Source of the DNA: Deltaproteobacteria bacterium
GTDB lineage: Bacteria; Myxococcota_A; Polyangia; Haliangiales; Haliangiaceae
NCBI GenBank assembly: GCA_021413675.1
Contig: JAIOQA010000356.1
Span: forward strand, 1-53,563
Direction of reading: 5' to 3'
Length of the DNA: 53,563 nt
The notes under the pieces are model-generated. The model did no database searches and was not told where the DNA came from. It saw only the letters and a list, made by a program, of their open reading frames with translations. Below, piece after piece: positions 32,430-41,263 of this stretch; position 1 is the first letter of the stretch; each line of letters begins with the position of its first letter. The position numbers were made by a program, and so were the translations under genes.

Positions 32430-33728
32430 GGGGTTGATTTCGCCCGGAGTTGCTCCGGGCTAGATCCCGACGGGCGTGCGGGTGCTCATCTCGTCGGTCG
32501 ATCGGGGTCCGCCACCCAGGTCGCTTCCGCTGATCGGCCAGTGCTGATCTCGCCAGTCACCTCGGACGTATTTCCGGTTGATCAGGGGGGGCTGGTTCCC
32601 GCCGATCGCGGGGGCTGAGCTCGCCGATTAGTCCCCGGCCCCGGTTCCTCCGGGCTAGATCCCGAAGGATGCGCGGCTCCATCCGCTCGGCCGCGGGTCC
32701 TCCGCGCGGGTCCCGCCGGGGTTGGTCTTCGTGGGTCCGGGGTTGGTTTTCGTGGGTCCGGGGTTGGTTTGCGCGGGTCCCTCCGGGGTTGGCTTTCGCG
32801 GGTCCCTCCGGCGCGGGTCCCTCCGGGGTTGGTTTGCGCGGGTCCGTCCGGGGTTGGTTTCATCCGGTCCCGGGGCCGGTTGCTCCTCTCGGTGCTCGAT
32901 CGCGGGGTAGTTCCATGCGCTCGGACGCGGGTCCCTCCGGGGTTGGTGCAAGCAGTGGGTTGGCGCCCGCCTCGGGCCATGGGTCCTGGGCGCCGTGTAT
33001 CCCGGGTTCGTGCCACTTGCCCGGCCTCGGCACGCCTCGCGGGTGCGAGGAGGACCGGCTTGCCGCGGAACCGGGGTTGATTTGGGCCGATTTGGACCCG
33101 ATTTGGGCCCGGCCATCGGTGGATGACAGATGCAGGGGCAGCAGCCCAGCCCGGCCCCGGCGCTCGGGTGTTCGCGGCTTGGCCGCGCCGTCTAGCCAGC
33201 AGATCCCGTCGACCGCGTGCCGGCGGCAATCAACCCGGCGGCATTCAACCCCGGAAGCCTTTGAGCCAGCGGTGGTCGGGCGGACTCCCAGCGGCACCGG
33301 TCCGGGCTCCGACTGAATCAAGCCGGTGTCTCGCGGCCTATGGGCGTGGGGGGCTCGGCCATCCCGCCGCGACCTGGGGTGTGTGCGCGCTTGAGACGCC
33401 TGACGGAGAGAGCGACCGCCGACAGCTTCTCACTCCGGTGCCCCGTGGTGCCGGTGGCCCGTGGTGCGCCTCGCCGAGACCAAGCCCAGCGCTCTTGCGA
33501 AGCCCCGTGCCCAGCTCCGCAGTGAGTGACAAATCCAAGCCCGGACCACAGGAGAAGCCCGGACCACAGGAGACCGAGCGCCTGAGGAGCAAGAGACCGG
33601 GCCGGGGCGCGCGCGCCTGGCCTCCCTCGGTCTCGAGCGAGCACGGCAACCTTGGAACCACGCGTTGGGGCGAGGTCGGCCCGTGGGGGCTAGGCCAGTG
33701 GCGATCTCACCCCTGGGGCCGTCCTTCG

Positions 33729-33744
33729 CGTTTCACGTGGAACA
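33729..33744. promoter_or_regulatory. parS site
   Basis: CGTTTCACGTGGAACA is the reverse complement of TGTTCCACGTGAAACG, a 15/16 match to the classical parS TGTTCCACGTGAAACA. The identical 16-mer occurs at 34006 and 36147. Confidence 0.85.
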
Positions 33745-34005
33745 TGCGTCCGTGGGCGTACGTCTCTCCGCCGACCACGCCCCGAACCCTCACCAACGGA
33801 CGAGCCGATGCCCAACTGGACCCACTCTTCATTCTGAGCTCGCCGGTCATTGTTCGCCGCGGCAGGATCTGACGTGGAGTCGAGCATCCAGGAGCGACGG
33901 CTCCAGCGGGAGACGTGGTCGCCGCACGAGCTACCACCGGTCGCCGAGAACTACGAGCGCGCCACCGCACCCGGCCCGGCCGGAGCCTGCCGCCGGCTTC
34001 GCGCG

Positions 34006-34021
34006 CGTTTCACGTGGAACA
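34006..34021. promoter_or_regulatory. parS site
   Basis: This is the same CGTTTCACGTGGAACA 16-mer as at 33729 and 36147. It lies 130 bp downstream of the bioD stop. Confidence 0.85.
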
Positions 34022-34150
34022 TCAGGCCCGGCCGCGGCGCCATGAAATCAGGCCGGCCGAGATCGCTCGCGGCCAGTCGAGCCCCTGAACCCAGCCCCGG
34101 CCGGCAGACTCCGCCTTCAACGCCCGCGCACTCGCCCCGGGCGACCGAGC

Positions 34151-34813
34151 CTAGAAGTGGTCGAGCAGCCGTCGCGCGACGGCGGCGACATCGCCCTGGT
34201 CACGCACCAGCGACACGATGGACGGGCGGATCTGCCGGGCGATCTCGTCGGCGTTCGACATGGCCGCGGAAAGCGAGTCGCCCGGCCGCACAGACAGCAC
34301 GACCCCGAGCAACTCGCAGCCATCCCGGGCCACGGCTTCTGCGGTCAGCACGGTGTGGTTGATTGTTCCGAGCCCGGCGCGACCCACGATCAGGACAGGA
34401 AGGCCGAGGCGGCGAGCCAGGTCCGCGATCGTCTCCTCGTCCGTGAGGGGCACGCGCCAACCGCCGGCGCCCTCGACCAGGACGAGATCGGCCTCGGCGG
34501 CCACGGCCTTCACGAACCCCACGCACTCGGCGATATCCACCGACCGCCGCACCAAACGCGCCGCCACCGCGGGAGCTAGCGGCGCGGCGAACCGATACAG
34601 GCATCGGCCGTCGGCCGACTGCCACCCGCCAGCCGCGGCAGCGATCTTCTCGGCGTCCGAGGCGACCAGGCCGCCAGGACCCTCCGTGCAGCCGGATTCG
34701 ACGGGCTTCACCGCGGCAACTCGCTTCTCGCGCGCGAGCTCGGCGGCGAGCGCACAGGTGATGTGCGTCTTGCCGACGTCCGTATCCGTGCCCGTGATGA
34801 AGGCACCGATCAT
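34151..34813 (-). CDS. bioD: dethiobiotin synthetase
   Basis: BioD closes the ureido ring of dethiobiotin from 7,8-diaminopelargonate, CO2 and ATP. The 220-residue protein has the P-loop GTDTDVGKTHITCAL, KPVESG, EGAGGWRVPL and VGRAGLGTINHTVLTAEA. The ATG at 34813 overlaps the bioA stop (ATGA). It is last in the bioF-bioA-bioD block; bioB is not in the window. Confidence 0.95.
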   Translation of the reverse strand: MIGAFITGTDTDVGKTHITCALAAELAREKRVAAVKPVESGCTEGPGGLVASDAEKIAAAAGGWQSADGRCLYRFAAPLAPAVAARLVRRSVDIAECVGFVKAVAAEADLVLVEGAGGWRVPLTDEETIADLARRLGLPVLIVGRAGLGTINHTVLTAEAVARDGCELLGVVLSVRPGDSLSAAMSNADEIARQIRPSIVSLVRDQGDVAAVARRLLDHF

Positions 34814-36138
34814 CCGCAGCTGTCCTCGATCCCTCGAATGGTCGCGTGCGCGAGCAGATCCGCATCGTCCCGGGTCAAGGTGAGGGGCGGCATCCACACC
34901 AGTACATCACCTAGTGGGCGGAGGATCACCCCGTATTTGCGAGCGGCATCGCACGCCTTGGCGCCGCGAAACTCCTCGGCAGGGAACGGGGACCGATCGG
35001 GACGCGCCAGCTCGATTCCGATCATCAGGCCCCGTTGACGGATCTGCCCGACGAACGGCAGTGGCGCGACGAACTCGCGAAGCAGCCGCTCGAGATAGCG
35101 CGCGAGGTCGCGTGACCAGTCCAGCGCAGACTCCTCGAGCATGGCCATCGACTCGAGCGCAACGGCGCACGCGAGGGGGTTCGCGGTGAACGTGTGGCCG
35201 TGGAAGAACGCCTTGTACTCGGCCCGCTCGCCGAGGAATGCCTCGTAGATCGCGTCGGTGGTCAGGGTCGCGGCGAGGGGCAGGTACCCACCGGTCAATC
35301 CCTTCGCGACGCAGAGGATGTCAGGGCGAACGTCTTCATGTTCGCAGGCGAACATCGCGCCAGTGCGCCCGAAGCCGGTGGCGACCTCGTCGACGATCAG
35401 CAGGATATCGGCGGCGCGACAGCGATCAGCGACGGCCCGCAAGAAGCCCGGCGGATGCATGAGCATTCCCGCCGCTCCCTGAACGAGCGGCTCCATGATG
35501 AGTGCGCCAACCTCATGCCCGTGCGACGCGATCGCGCTGTCGAGGGCAGCGAGACTGCGGACCATCGCCGCCTCGGGAGTCTCCCCCGAATCGATCGCAC
35601 TCGTCGGACTGGGCACGCCGATCGAGCGAACGATGAGCGGCCCGAAGATCCGGTGGAAGAGCTCGATGCCGCCGACGCCAACCGCGCCGAGCGTGTCGCC
35701 GTGATACGCGTGCTCCATCCGCAGAAAGCGCGGCCGCGGCGTTCCCCGCAGCTGCCAGTACTGGAACGCCATCTTCAGCGCGATCTCGACCGCCGCAGAA
35801 CCCGAGTCCGAGTAGAAGACGCGCGTGAGCCCCGACGGCGCAACGCGGACGAGATTCTCGGCGAGCTCGATCGCCGGTGGATGACTCAGGCCGAGGAACG
35901 TCGAGTGGGCGAGCTGATCGAGCTGGCCGCGCACCGCCTGATTCAACCGCGGGTGGTTGTGGCCATGCACGTTGCACCACAGCGAGCTCACACCGTCGAG
36001 ATAGCGCCGCCCCTGATCATCGATGAGGTAGGGACCATCGCCTCGGACGATGGTCAGCTGTGGATCCCGACTCCACTCGCGCATCTGCGTGAACGGATGC
36101 CAAACAACCTTCTTGTCCCGCTCAGACCAGGTCGCCAT
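34810..36138 (-). CDS. bioA: adenosylmethionine-8-amino-7-oxononanoate aminotransferase
   Basis: BioA is a PLP enzyme that uses SAM as amino donor to make 7,8-diaminopelargonate. The 442-residue protein begins with the typical WHPFTQM segment. It has LWCNVHGHNHP, HAYHGDTLGA, the PLP-phosphate region VDEVATGFGRTG and the Schiff-base lysine in CVAKGLTGGYLPLAATL. A GAGGAA ribosome binding site precedes the ATG, and a parS site lies 8 bp upstream of the start. Confidence 0.96.
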   Translation of the reverse strand: MATWSERDKKVVWHPFTQMREWSRDPQLTIVRGDGPYLIDDQGRRYLDGVSSLWCNVHGHNHPRLNQAVRGQLDQLAHSTFLGLSHPPAIELAENLVRVAPSGLTRVFYSDSGSAAVEIALKMAFQYWQLRGTPRPRFLRMEHAYHGDTLGAVGVGGIELFHRIFGPLIVRSIGVPSPTSAIDSGETPEAAMVRSLAALDSAIASHGHEVGALIMEPLVQGAAGMLMHPPGFLRAVADRCRAADILLIVDEVATGFGRTGAMFACEHEDVRPDILCVAKGLTGGYLPLAATLTTDAIYEAFLGERAEYKAFFHGHTFTANPLACAVALESMAMLEESALDWSRDLARYLERLLREFVAPLPFVGQIRQRGLMIGIELARPDRSPFPAEEFRGAKACDAARKYGVILRPLGDVLVWMPPLTLTRDDADLLAHATIRGIEDSCG

Positions 36139-36146
36139 CGATTCCT

Positions 36147-36162
36147 CGTTTCACGTGGAACA
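36147..36162. promoter_or_regulatory. parS site in the bioF-bioA gap
   Basis: The third exact copy of CGTTTCACGTGGAACA sits in the 45-bp gap between bioF and bioA, next to the bioA ribosome binding site. Confidence 0.85.
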
Positions 36163-36183
36163 CATCCGCGAGCGCACGACTCG

Positions 36184-37293
36184 CTACTCCGTTCGAGCCT
36201 CGGTCAACGCGCGCTTGAACCCAGCGATGTCGTCGGCCGAGTGCGCCGCTGACAGCGAGACGCGCAACCGAGCCGTGCCCGCCGGAACCGTAGGTGGCCG
36301 GATTCCTTGAGCAAAATACCCAGCCTCGAGCAGGCGCGCCGTCCAGCGCATCACCACCCGATCGTCGCCGGCGATCACCGGCGCAATCTGGGAGTCACTA
36401 CCCATCTCGCTGACGCGCTGCAGCAATCGCGCGCGCATCGCGTCCCCTTCACTCGACCGGCACAACCGGATGGCTGCAATTGCCGCCGCGCACACCACCG
36501 GCGGCAGGCCGGTCGAGAACACCAGCGACCTTGCGCGATTCCACATCAGATCGATCGCGTCCCGCCGACCGGCGATGAACGCGCCGTAGCCGCCGAGCGC
36601 CTTCCCGAAGGTACCGACCACGAGGTCGACGTCGGCCCCCGCGAAGCCGACGCCCTCTGCACCGAACGCGCCGACGGCATGCGCGTCGTCGACGAGGACG
36701 AGCGCATCGTGCGCATGCGCGAGCCGCGTGATCGCCTCGAGGTCGCCGCGATCGCCGTCCATCGAGAACAGCGACTCGGTCACGACAAGTCGCCGCCCGG
36801 TGTGCGGCTCGCGCAGCAACTCCTCGAGGTGCGCGACATCGCGATGCCCGAAGACGCGCACGCGCGCGCGCGACAGCCGGCAGCCGTCGATGATGCTCGC
36901 GTGGTTGAGCTCGTCGGAGAAGACCTCGTCACCGGCGCCGACCAGCGCCGGGATCACGCCCGTGTTCGCGGCGAAGCCCGATCCGAACAGCCGCGCCGCC
37001 GGGCGCCGCAGCCAGCTCGCGACCTCGGCCTCCAGCTCGTCGTGCACGGCCGTGTTGCCCACGACCAGCCGCGACGACCCGGCGCCGACGCCCCAGCGAT
37101 CGATGGCCTCGTGCGCGGCCGCGCGGAGCGCCGGATGATTCGCGAGCCCGAGGTAGTCGTTCGACGAGAAGTTCACGACGGCGCGCCCGTCGAGGGTGAC
37201 GTGCACGCCCTGCGGTGACTCGAGCTGTCGTCGCCCGCGCAACCGACCACTCGCCTCGAGCGCCGCGAGCTGCTCCTCGATCGTCGACGACAT
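36184..37293 (-). CDS. bioF: 8-amino-7-oxononanoate synthase
   Basis: BioF condenses pimeloyl-ACP/CoA with alanine. The 369-residue PLP enzyme has VNFSSNDYLGLANHP, GSGFAANTGVIPALV, NHASIIDGCRLS, VDDAHAVGAFG and the PLP lysine in VVGTFGKALGGYGAF. The start at ATG 37293 gives the usual N-terminus. A TATATT box lies 7 nt upstream, so the message may be leaderless. Together with bioA and bioD it completes the late biotin path except bioB. Confidence 0.95.
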   Translation of the reverse strand: MSSTIEEQLAALEASGRLRGRRQLESPQGVHVTLDGRAVVNFSSNDYLGLANHPALRAAAHEAIDRWGVGAGSSRLVVGNTAVHDELEAEVASWLRRPAARLFGSGFAANTGVIPALVGAGDEVFSDELNHASIIDGCRLSRARVRVFGHRDVAHLEELLREPHTGRRLVVTESLFSMDGDRGDLEAITRLAHAHDALVLVDDAHAVGAFGAEGVGFAGADVDLVVGTFGKALGGYGAFIAGRRDAIDLMWNRARSLVFSTGLPPVVCAAAIAAIRLCRSSEGDAMRARLLQRVSEMGSDSQIAPVIAGDDRVVMRWTARLLEAGYFAQGIRPPTVPAGTARLRVSLSAAHSADDIAGFKRALTEARTE

Positions 37294-37300
37294 CGACGCC

Positions 37301-37306
37301 AATATA
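37301..37306 (-). promoter_or_regulatory. leaderless-type -10 box of bioF
   Basis: On the minus strand TATATT is separated from the bioF ATG (37293) by 7 nt. It lies in the 86-bp gap after mnmE. Confidence 0.45.
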
Positions 37307-37379
37307 CCCGCGGGAACGCAGCCACCAACCCGGCGCGCCGCTGAACCACCGAGCACGACCGCGGCCGCCGCGCCGCGCG

Positions 37380-38717
37380 TCACTTCCCGATGCAGAACCG
37401 CGCGAACAGCTCGTCGAGCACGGCCTCGCCGACCTCGACGCCCGTCACCTCGGCGAGGGCGCGCACGCCATCCCGGACATCCACCGCGATCAGCTCGGCG
37501 CTGGCCTTCGCCGTGAGCGCCGTCGCCGCCGCCTCGAACAGCCCCGCTGCTGTCGACAACCCCGCGCGCTGCCGCTCGCTGGTGACGATCCCGGTCGCGC
37601 CGTCGTCGCGATCCGAATCGATTCCCGCGCAGCGCAGCGCCGCCGCGCGGAGCTCGTCGAGCCCGGCGCCCGTCACCGCAGAGCTGGCGATCGCGTCGAC
37701 CGGCACCGGCGTCCCGAGGTCGGCCTTGCTCCGCACCAGCACACCGCGCGCCCCGAAGCGCGCGCCACCGGCGTCATCCTCGGACGCGGCGGCGATCCAC
37801 AGGACCGCGTCCGCGGTCGTCAGCCGCTCGGTCGCGAGCGCGATCCCGCGCCGCTCGATCTCGCCGACATCGTCGCCGGCCCGCTCCCCCGCGGTGTCGA
37901 TCAGCGTCACCGCCACGCCCCGCCACTCGACGCGCGCCTCGACATAATCGCGCGTCGTACCGGGCGTCGCCGCGACGATCGACCGCTCGCGGCCGACGAG
38001 CGCGTTGAACAGCGACGACTTCCCGGCGTTGACCGGCCCGGCCAGCGCCACGACGATGCCGTCGCGGAGGGCGCGCCCGACGCGAAACGATCCCGCGAGC
38101 GCCGCGCTGGCCGCGGCGATCGCGCGCAGCCGCGCGACCGTCGACGCCTCGAGCTCGACGCCGAGCCCCTCCTCGGGGAAATCGATCGACGCCTCGAGCT
38201 CGGCGAGCACGCCGATCGCATCCGCGCGCAGCGCATCGATCCGCCGCCCGAGCTGGCCCTCGAGCTGATCCTGCGCGACCCGCCACGCGCGCTCGCTGGC
38301 CGCGCCGATCACGCCGGCCAGGGCCTCGGCCCGGGTCAGATCCAGCTTGCCGTGGAGGAACGCGCGCCGTGTGAACTCGCCGGGCTCCGCGCTGCGCGCG
38401 CCCGCCGCCAGCACCGCGCGCAACAGCCGCGCGCTGTTCACGCCGCCGCCGTGCCCGTGGATCTCGGCGACGTCCTCGCCGGTGAACGAGCGCGGACCGC
38501 GCATCGCGAACGCGACCACGGAATCGATCCGCGCGCCGTCCGCGTCGCGCGCCGCCGCGACCACCACCTGGCGATCGCCCAGCGCGTCGGGCGCCTTGCC
38601 GAGGACGCGGGCCACGACGTCGATCGCCGCCGGCCCGCTCACTCGCACGATCGCGATGCCGCCCGAGCCGGGCGCCGTCGCGATGGCCGCGATCGTGTCG
38701 ATCGCGGCTGGGTTCAC
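37380..38717 (-). CDS. mnmE: tRNA modification GTPase MnmE (TrmE)
   Basis: MnmE works with MnmG to install the 5-carboxymethylaminomethyl group on wobble uridine. The 445-residue protein has DTIAAIATAPGSGGIAIVRVSG and the GTPase motifs GPVNAGKSSLFNALVG, ATPGTTRDY and DTAGER. G4 reads VRSKAD, and the C-terminus is the required FCIGK. Its GTG start overlaps the jag stop. The partner gene mnmG, usually next door, is absent from the window. Confidence 0.96.
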   Translation of the reverse strand: MNPAAIDTIAAIATAPGSGGIAIVRVSGPAAIDVVARVLGKAPDALGDRQVVVAAARDADGARIDSVVAFAMRGPRSFTGEDVAEIHGHGGGVNSARLLRAVLAAGARSAEPGEFTRRAFLHGKLDLTRAEALAGVIGAASERAWRVAQDQLEGQLGRRIDALRADAIGVLAELEASIDFPEEGLGVELEASTVARLRAIAAASAALAGSFRVGRALRDGIVVALAGPVNAGKSSLFNALVGRERSIVAATPGTTRDYVEARVEWRGVAVTLIDTAGERAGDDVGEIERRGIALATERLTTADAVLWIAAASEDDAGGARFGARGVLVRSKADLGTPVPVDAIASSAVTGAGLDELRAAALRCAGIDSDRDDGATGIVTSERQRAGLSTAAGLFEAAATALTAKASAELIAVDVRDGVRALAEVTGVEVGEAVLDELFARFCIGK

Positions 38718-39211
38718 TCCGCCACGGCGACCGCGCCCTCGGCGGGCACGATCAGGATGTGGCGATCGTCGCCCTCACCCTCGCTCCGGCTCGACAGGCC
38801 CGGCGTCTCCGCGATCGCCATGTGGATGATGCGGCGATCGTGCGCCGACATCGGCGACAGCTCGACGATGGTCTTGGTGCTGAGCGCCTTCTCGCCCATC
38901 CGCGCGGCCAGCGAGCGCAGCCACTCGATGTGCTTGTCGCGGTAGCCGCCCGAGTCGACGACGAGCGGCTTGCCGCGCTCGCCCGCGCGCTCGCGGTACA
39001 CGACCTTGGTCACCAGGTGCTGGAGCGCGTCGACGACGACGCCCTTGCGCCCGACGATCAGGTCGGTGTCAGCGGTCTGGATCTCGAGGACCACGCGGTC
39101 CTCCTCCTCGTGCACGTCGATGTCCGCGGAGATCCCCATCCGCTCCAGGACACCCACGAGGAAGTCGCATGCCTTCTCGGCGATGTCGTCAGGATTCGTT
39201 TCGGTGGTCAC
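38714..39211 (-). CDS. jag: KH-R3H RNA-binding protein Jag (KhpB/EloR)
   Basis: The 165-residue protein has a KH domain (LIVGRKGVVVDALQHLVTKVVYR) and an R3H domain (LSPMSAHDRRIIHMAIAE). The N-terminal Jag-N domain found in many Gram-positive proteins is missing, as usual in Proteobacteria-like groups. It starts with a GTG preceded by GAGGAG, 15 bp after yidC, and is translationally coupled to mnmE. The protein probably binds RNA and is placed in the rpmH-yidC cluster as in most bacteria. Confidence 0.92.
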   Translation of the reverse strand: MTTETNPDDIAEKACDFLVGVLERMGISADIDVHEEEDRVVLEIQTADTDLIVGRKGVVVDALQHLVTKVVYRERAGERGKPLVVDSGGYRDKHIEWLRSLAARMGEKALSTKTIVELSPMSAHDRRIIHMAIAETPGLSSRSEGEGDDRHILIVPAEGAVAVAE

Positions 39212-39226
39212 GTCCGGCTCCTCGTC

Positions 39227-41263
39227 TCAGTTGCGGCCGCGCCGACGCTGTCCGCGCCGGGGCCGGTTACTTGTCTTGGGCGCAGTGCGCGCCTCGCTCT
39301 TGGCGGCGGGCGCCTCGGCCTCGTCGTCGCCGTCGTCGTCACCACCGTCGTCGCCGTCGCCGTCGTCGTCGCGGGTCGCGGGCGCGACCTCCTCGACGTC
39401 GATCACCGGCGACTTCTTGGCCGGCTTGCCCTTGTCGCCCTTCGGTGGGCCGTCTTCGGCGGTCGCCTTCGGCACCGGCTTCACGATCAGCTTCGCGCTC
39501 TTGTCCCAGTTGCGCATGTAGACCGAGTGCAGCGCGGTGAGGCAGGTGTTGGTCAGGATGTAGAGCGTCAGGCCCGACGGGAACACCAGCGACATCACGC
39601 CGAAGATGCCGGGCAGGCCGTACATCATGATCTTCTGCTGCATGCCATCGCCCGACGGCGGCTGCAGCTTGGCCTGCAGGAACATCATGCCGACCAGCGC
39701 GATGCCGAGGATGTAGTACGGGTCCTGCTGGGTCAGGTCGTTGATCCAGCCCGGGATGAACGGCGCGTTGTAGAGCTCGCCTGCGGTCGACAGCATCTTG
39801 TACAGCGCGAGCCAGATCGGCATCTGCAGCAGCATCGGCAAGCAGCCCGCGAGCGGGTTCACGCCGTGCGTCTTGTAGAGCGCCATCATCTCCGTCTGGA
39901 TCTTCTGACGGTCGCCCTTGTACTTGGCGTTGAGCGCGTCCATCTGCGGCTTGAGCGCCGCCATCGCGCGCATCGACCGCATCGACTTGGTCGTCCAGTA
40001 CAGCGTCGCGAACTTGACGAGGATCGTCAGCAGGATGATCGCGAGGCCCCAGTTGCCGACGAGGTCGAAGATGTGGAGCAGGAGCCACAGCAGCGGGCGG
40101 GCGATGAACGAGAACCAGCCCAGGCCGACCGTCTTGTCGAAGCCGGTCGCGAAGCCCGCAACCTTGTCGGCGCGCTCCAGCTTCTCGAGGAACTTCGGCC
40201 CGACGTACGCGACGACGGTCTTGTGGACCATCGGGTCGCCGCCGCGGAGCGTGGTCTGTCCGAAGACCAGCGCCATCTGGACGAGACCCGGCGTCGACGC
40301 GACGGGATACGCCGTGCACGCCAGCGTCTCCTCGCCGGCGCCCTGCGGCGCCATGGCGATCAGGAAGTACGGATGCGCGATCGCCGCCCAGGTCACCACG
40401 CCGGCGCGCTCGAGCGGGCCGGTCTTGGCGCTGGCGGGCTCGAAGATCGCGGGGATCTCGCGCTCGTCTTCCTCGTTGTTGACGCGGCAGTGCGCGGTCC
40501 ACTCGCGGGTCACGCGACCGGCCTTCACGACCTCGTGCCGGGGATCCTGGTAGCCGAACGTCGAGACCGCCAGCTGCTGCTGGAAGTTCGCGTTGGCGGA
40601 GCCGCCCAGCGCCTGGATGCCGACGTCGAGCTTGATCAGGTAGTCCGACGCCATGACCGTATAGGTCTTGGTGATCAGGAAGCGGTCATCCTTGTACGTG
40701 TACGTGACGACGTTGCCGTTGCGCGCGCCGGTCCACTCCGCGCCCTGCGGCAGGTAGTACGACGAGTTCACGAAGTTCACGTCGAAGGCCGCGCCGCCGA
40801 TCGACCCGGCCGGCACCAACTCGCCCTTGTCGGCGGTGGTCAGGTAGCGCTCGTCGCGGAGGTGCCACGAGACCAGGTTGCCGCCCCACTTGGTGAAGGC
40901 GGCCGTGACCTCGGCGGTCTCGAGGGTGATCTCGTCGGCAGGCTCGCGCTTGTGGATCGTCACGCCGGTCGGCGCCGCGACCACCGGGGCCGCGGGCGCA
41001 GCCGCCGAGCCAGAACCAGCCGCCGAGCCAGAGCCAGCCGCCGAGCCAGAGCCAGCCGGCGGCGCAGCGGCGCTACCAGCGACCGGCGCCGTGGCCGGCT
41101 GACCGATCGGGTTCGCCGCGACCGCCGGAGTGGCGATCGCCGAACCGGAGCCCGAGCCAGGCTTCGGCTCCTCCGGCTTGGAGGGGAACAACACCTGCCA
41201 CAGCAGCAGGATGCCCATCGCCGCAGCGACGGCGAGCAATAGTCGCTTGCCCTGATCTTCCAT
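39227..41263 (-). CDS. yidC: membrane protein insertase YidC
   Basis: YidC inserts inner-membrane proteins alone or with SecYEG. The 678-residue protein has an N-terminal membrane anchor (LLLAVAAAMGILLLWQVLF) and a periplasmic linker with GSGSAA repeats. The large periplasmic beta domain follows, then the conserved five-helix core (GNWGLAIILLTILVKFATLYWTTKS, NPLAGCLPMLLQMPIWLALYKML, FPSGLTLYILTNTCL). The C-terminal tail is long: an Asp/Gly-rich acidic run, then RPRRGQRRRGRN. This basic end probably contacts ribosomes. The ATG overlaps the yidD stop (TAATG). Confidence 0.96.
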   Translation of the reverse strand: MEDQGKRLLLAVAAAMGILLLWQVLFPSKPEEPKPGSGSGSAIATPAVAANPIGQPATAPVAGSAAAPPAGSGSAAGSGSAAGSGSAAAPAAPVVAAPTGVTIHKREPADEITLETAEVTAAFTKWGGNLVSWHLRDERYLTTADKGELVPAGSIGGAAFDVNFVNSSYYLPQGAEWTGARNGNVVTYTYKDDRFLITKTYTVMASDYLIKLDVGIQALGGSANANFQQQLAVSTFGYQDPRHEVVKAGRVTREWTAHCRVNNEEDEREIPAIFEPASAKTGPLERAGVVTWAAIAHPYFLIAMAPQGAGEETLACTAYPVASTPGLVQMALVFGQTTLRGGDPMVHKTVVAYVGPKFLEKLERADKVAGFATGFDKTVGLGWFSFIARPLLWLLLHIFDLVGNWGLAIILLTILVKFATLYWTTKSMRSMRAMAALKPQMDALNAKYKGDRQKIQTEMMALYKTHGVNPLAGCLPMLLQMPIWLALYKMLSTAGELYNAPFIPGWINDLTQQDPYYILGIALVGMMFLQAKLQPPSGDGMQQKIMMYGLPGIFGVMSLVFPSGLTLYILTNTCLTALHSVYMRNWDKSAKLIVKPVPKATAEDGPPKGDKGKPAKKSPVIDVEEVAPATRDDDGDGDDGGDDDGDDEAEAPAAKSEARTAPKTSNRPRRGQRRRGRN

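Larger units (their letters stand above)
31870..33080. repeat. dispersed TCCGGGGTTGG repeat field
   Basis: At least a dozen copies of a core (T)CCGGGGTTGG(T/C)TTnCG are followed by GGGTCC in the densest part. They lie at about 31871, 31897, 31919, 31940, 32158, 32214, 32428, and then nearly in tandem from 32714 to 32860, with further copies at 32936 and 33067. Spacing in the dense block is about 19-27 bp. A larger composite is shared by about 31940-31975 and 32845-32885, both ending GGTTTCATCCGGTCCC. Confidence 0.8.
31504..34150. other. gene-free, repeat-rich region between rsmG and bioD
   Basis: No open frame here looks like protein on either strand. The frames present translate the repeats into Pro/Gly/Ser/Arg-rich text and lack ribosome binding sites. 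The stretch contains a parS-like palindrome at 31744, the TCCGGGGTTGG repeat field at about 31870-33080, and parS sites at 33729 and 34006. A tandem 18-bp direct repeat (AGCCCGGACCACAGGAGA) lies at 33538-33573. Outside these, 31504-31740 and 33090-33530 hold nothing recognisable. Confidence 0.7.

Noticed and set aside
31870..33080. CRISPR array
   Set aside because: Units are too short, spacing is irregular, spacers are themselves repeat-derived, and no cas genes are present.
31427..33321. Several open frames across the TCCGGGGTTGG field, on both strands (for example SGVGF/PSGVGL or NPGG/TPEG-type repeats)
   Set aside because: The apparent repeat proteins are simply the DNA repeat translated. 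Frames are open on both strands because the repeat lacks stop codons, and units vary in phase.
33123..33872. A 249-codon plus-strand open frame in the gene-free region
   Set aside because: It reads through a parS site (RFTWNM) and the tandem 18-bp repeat, has no ribosome binding site, shows low-complexity Pro/Arg/Ser text and is matched by equally open shadow frames.
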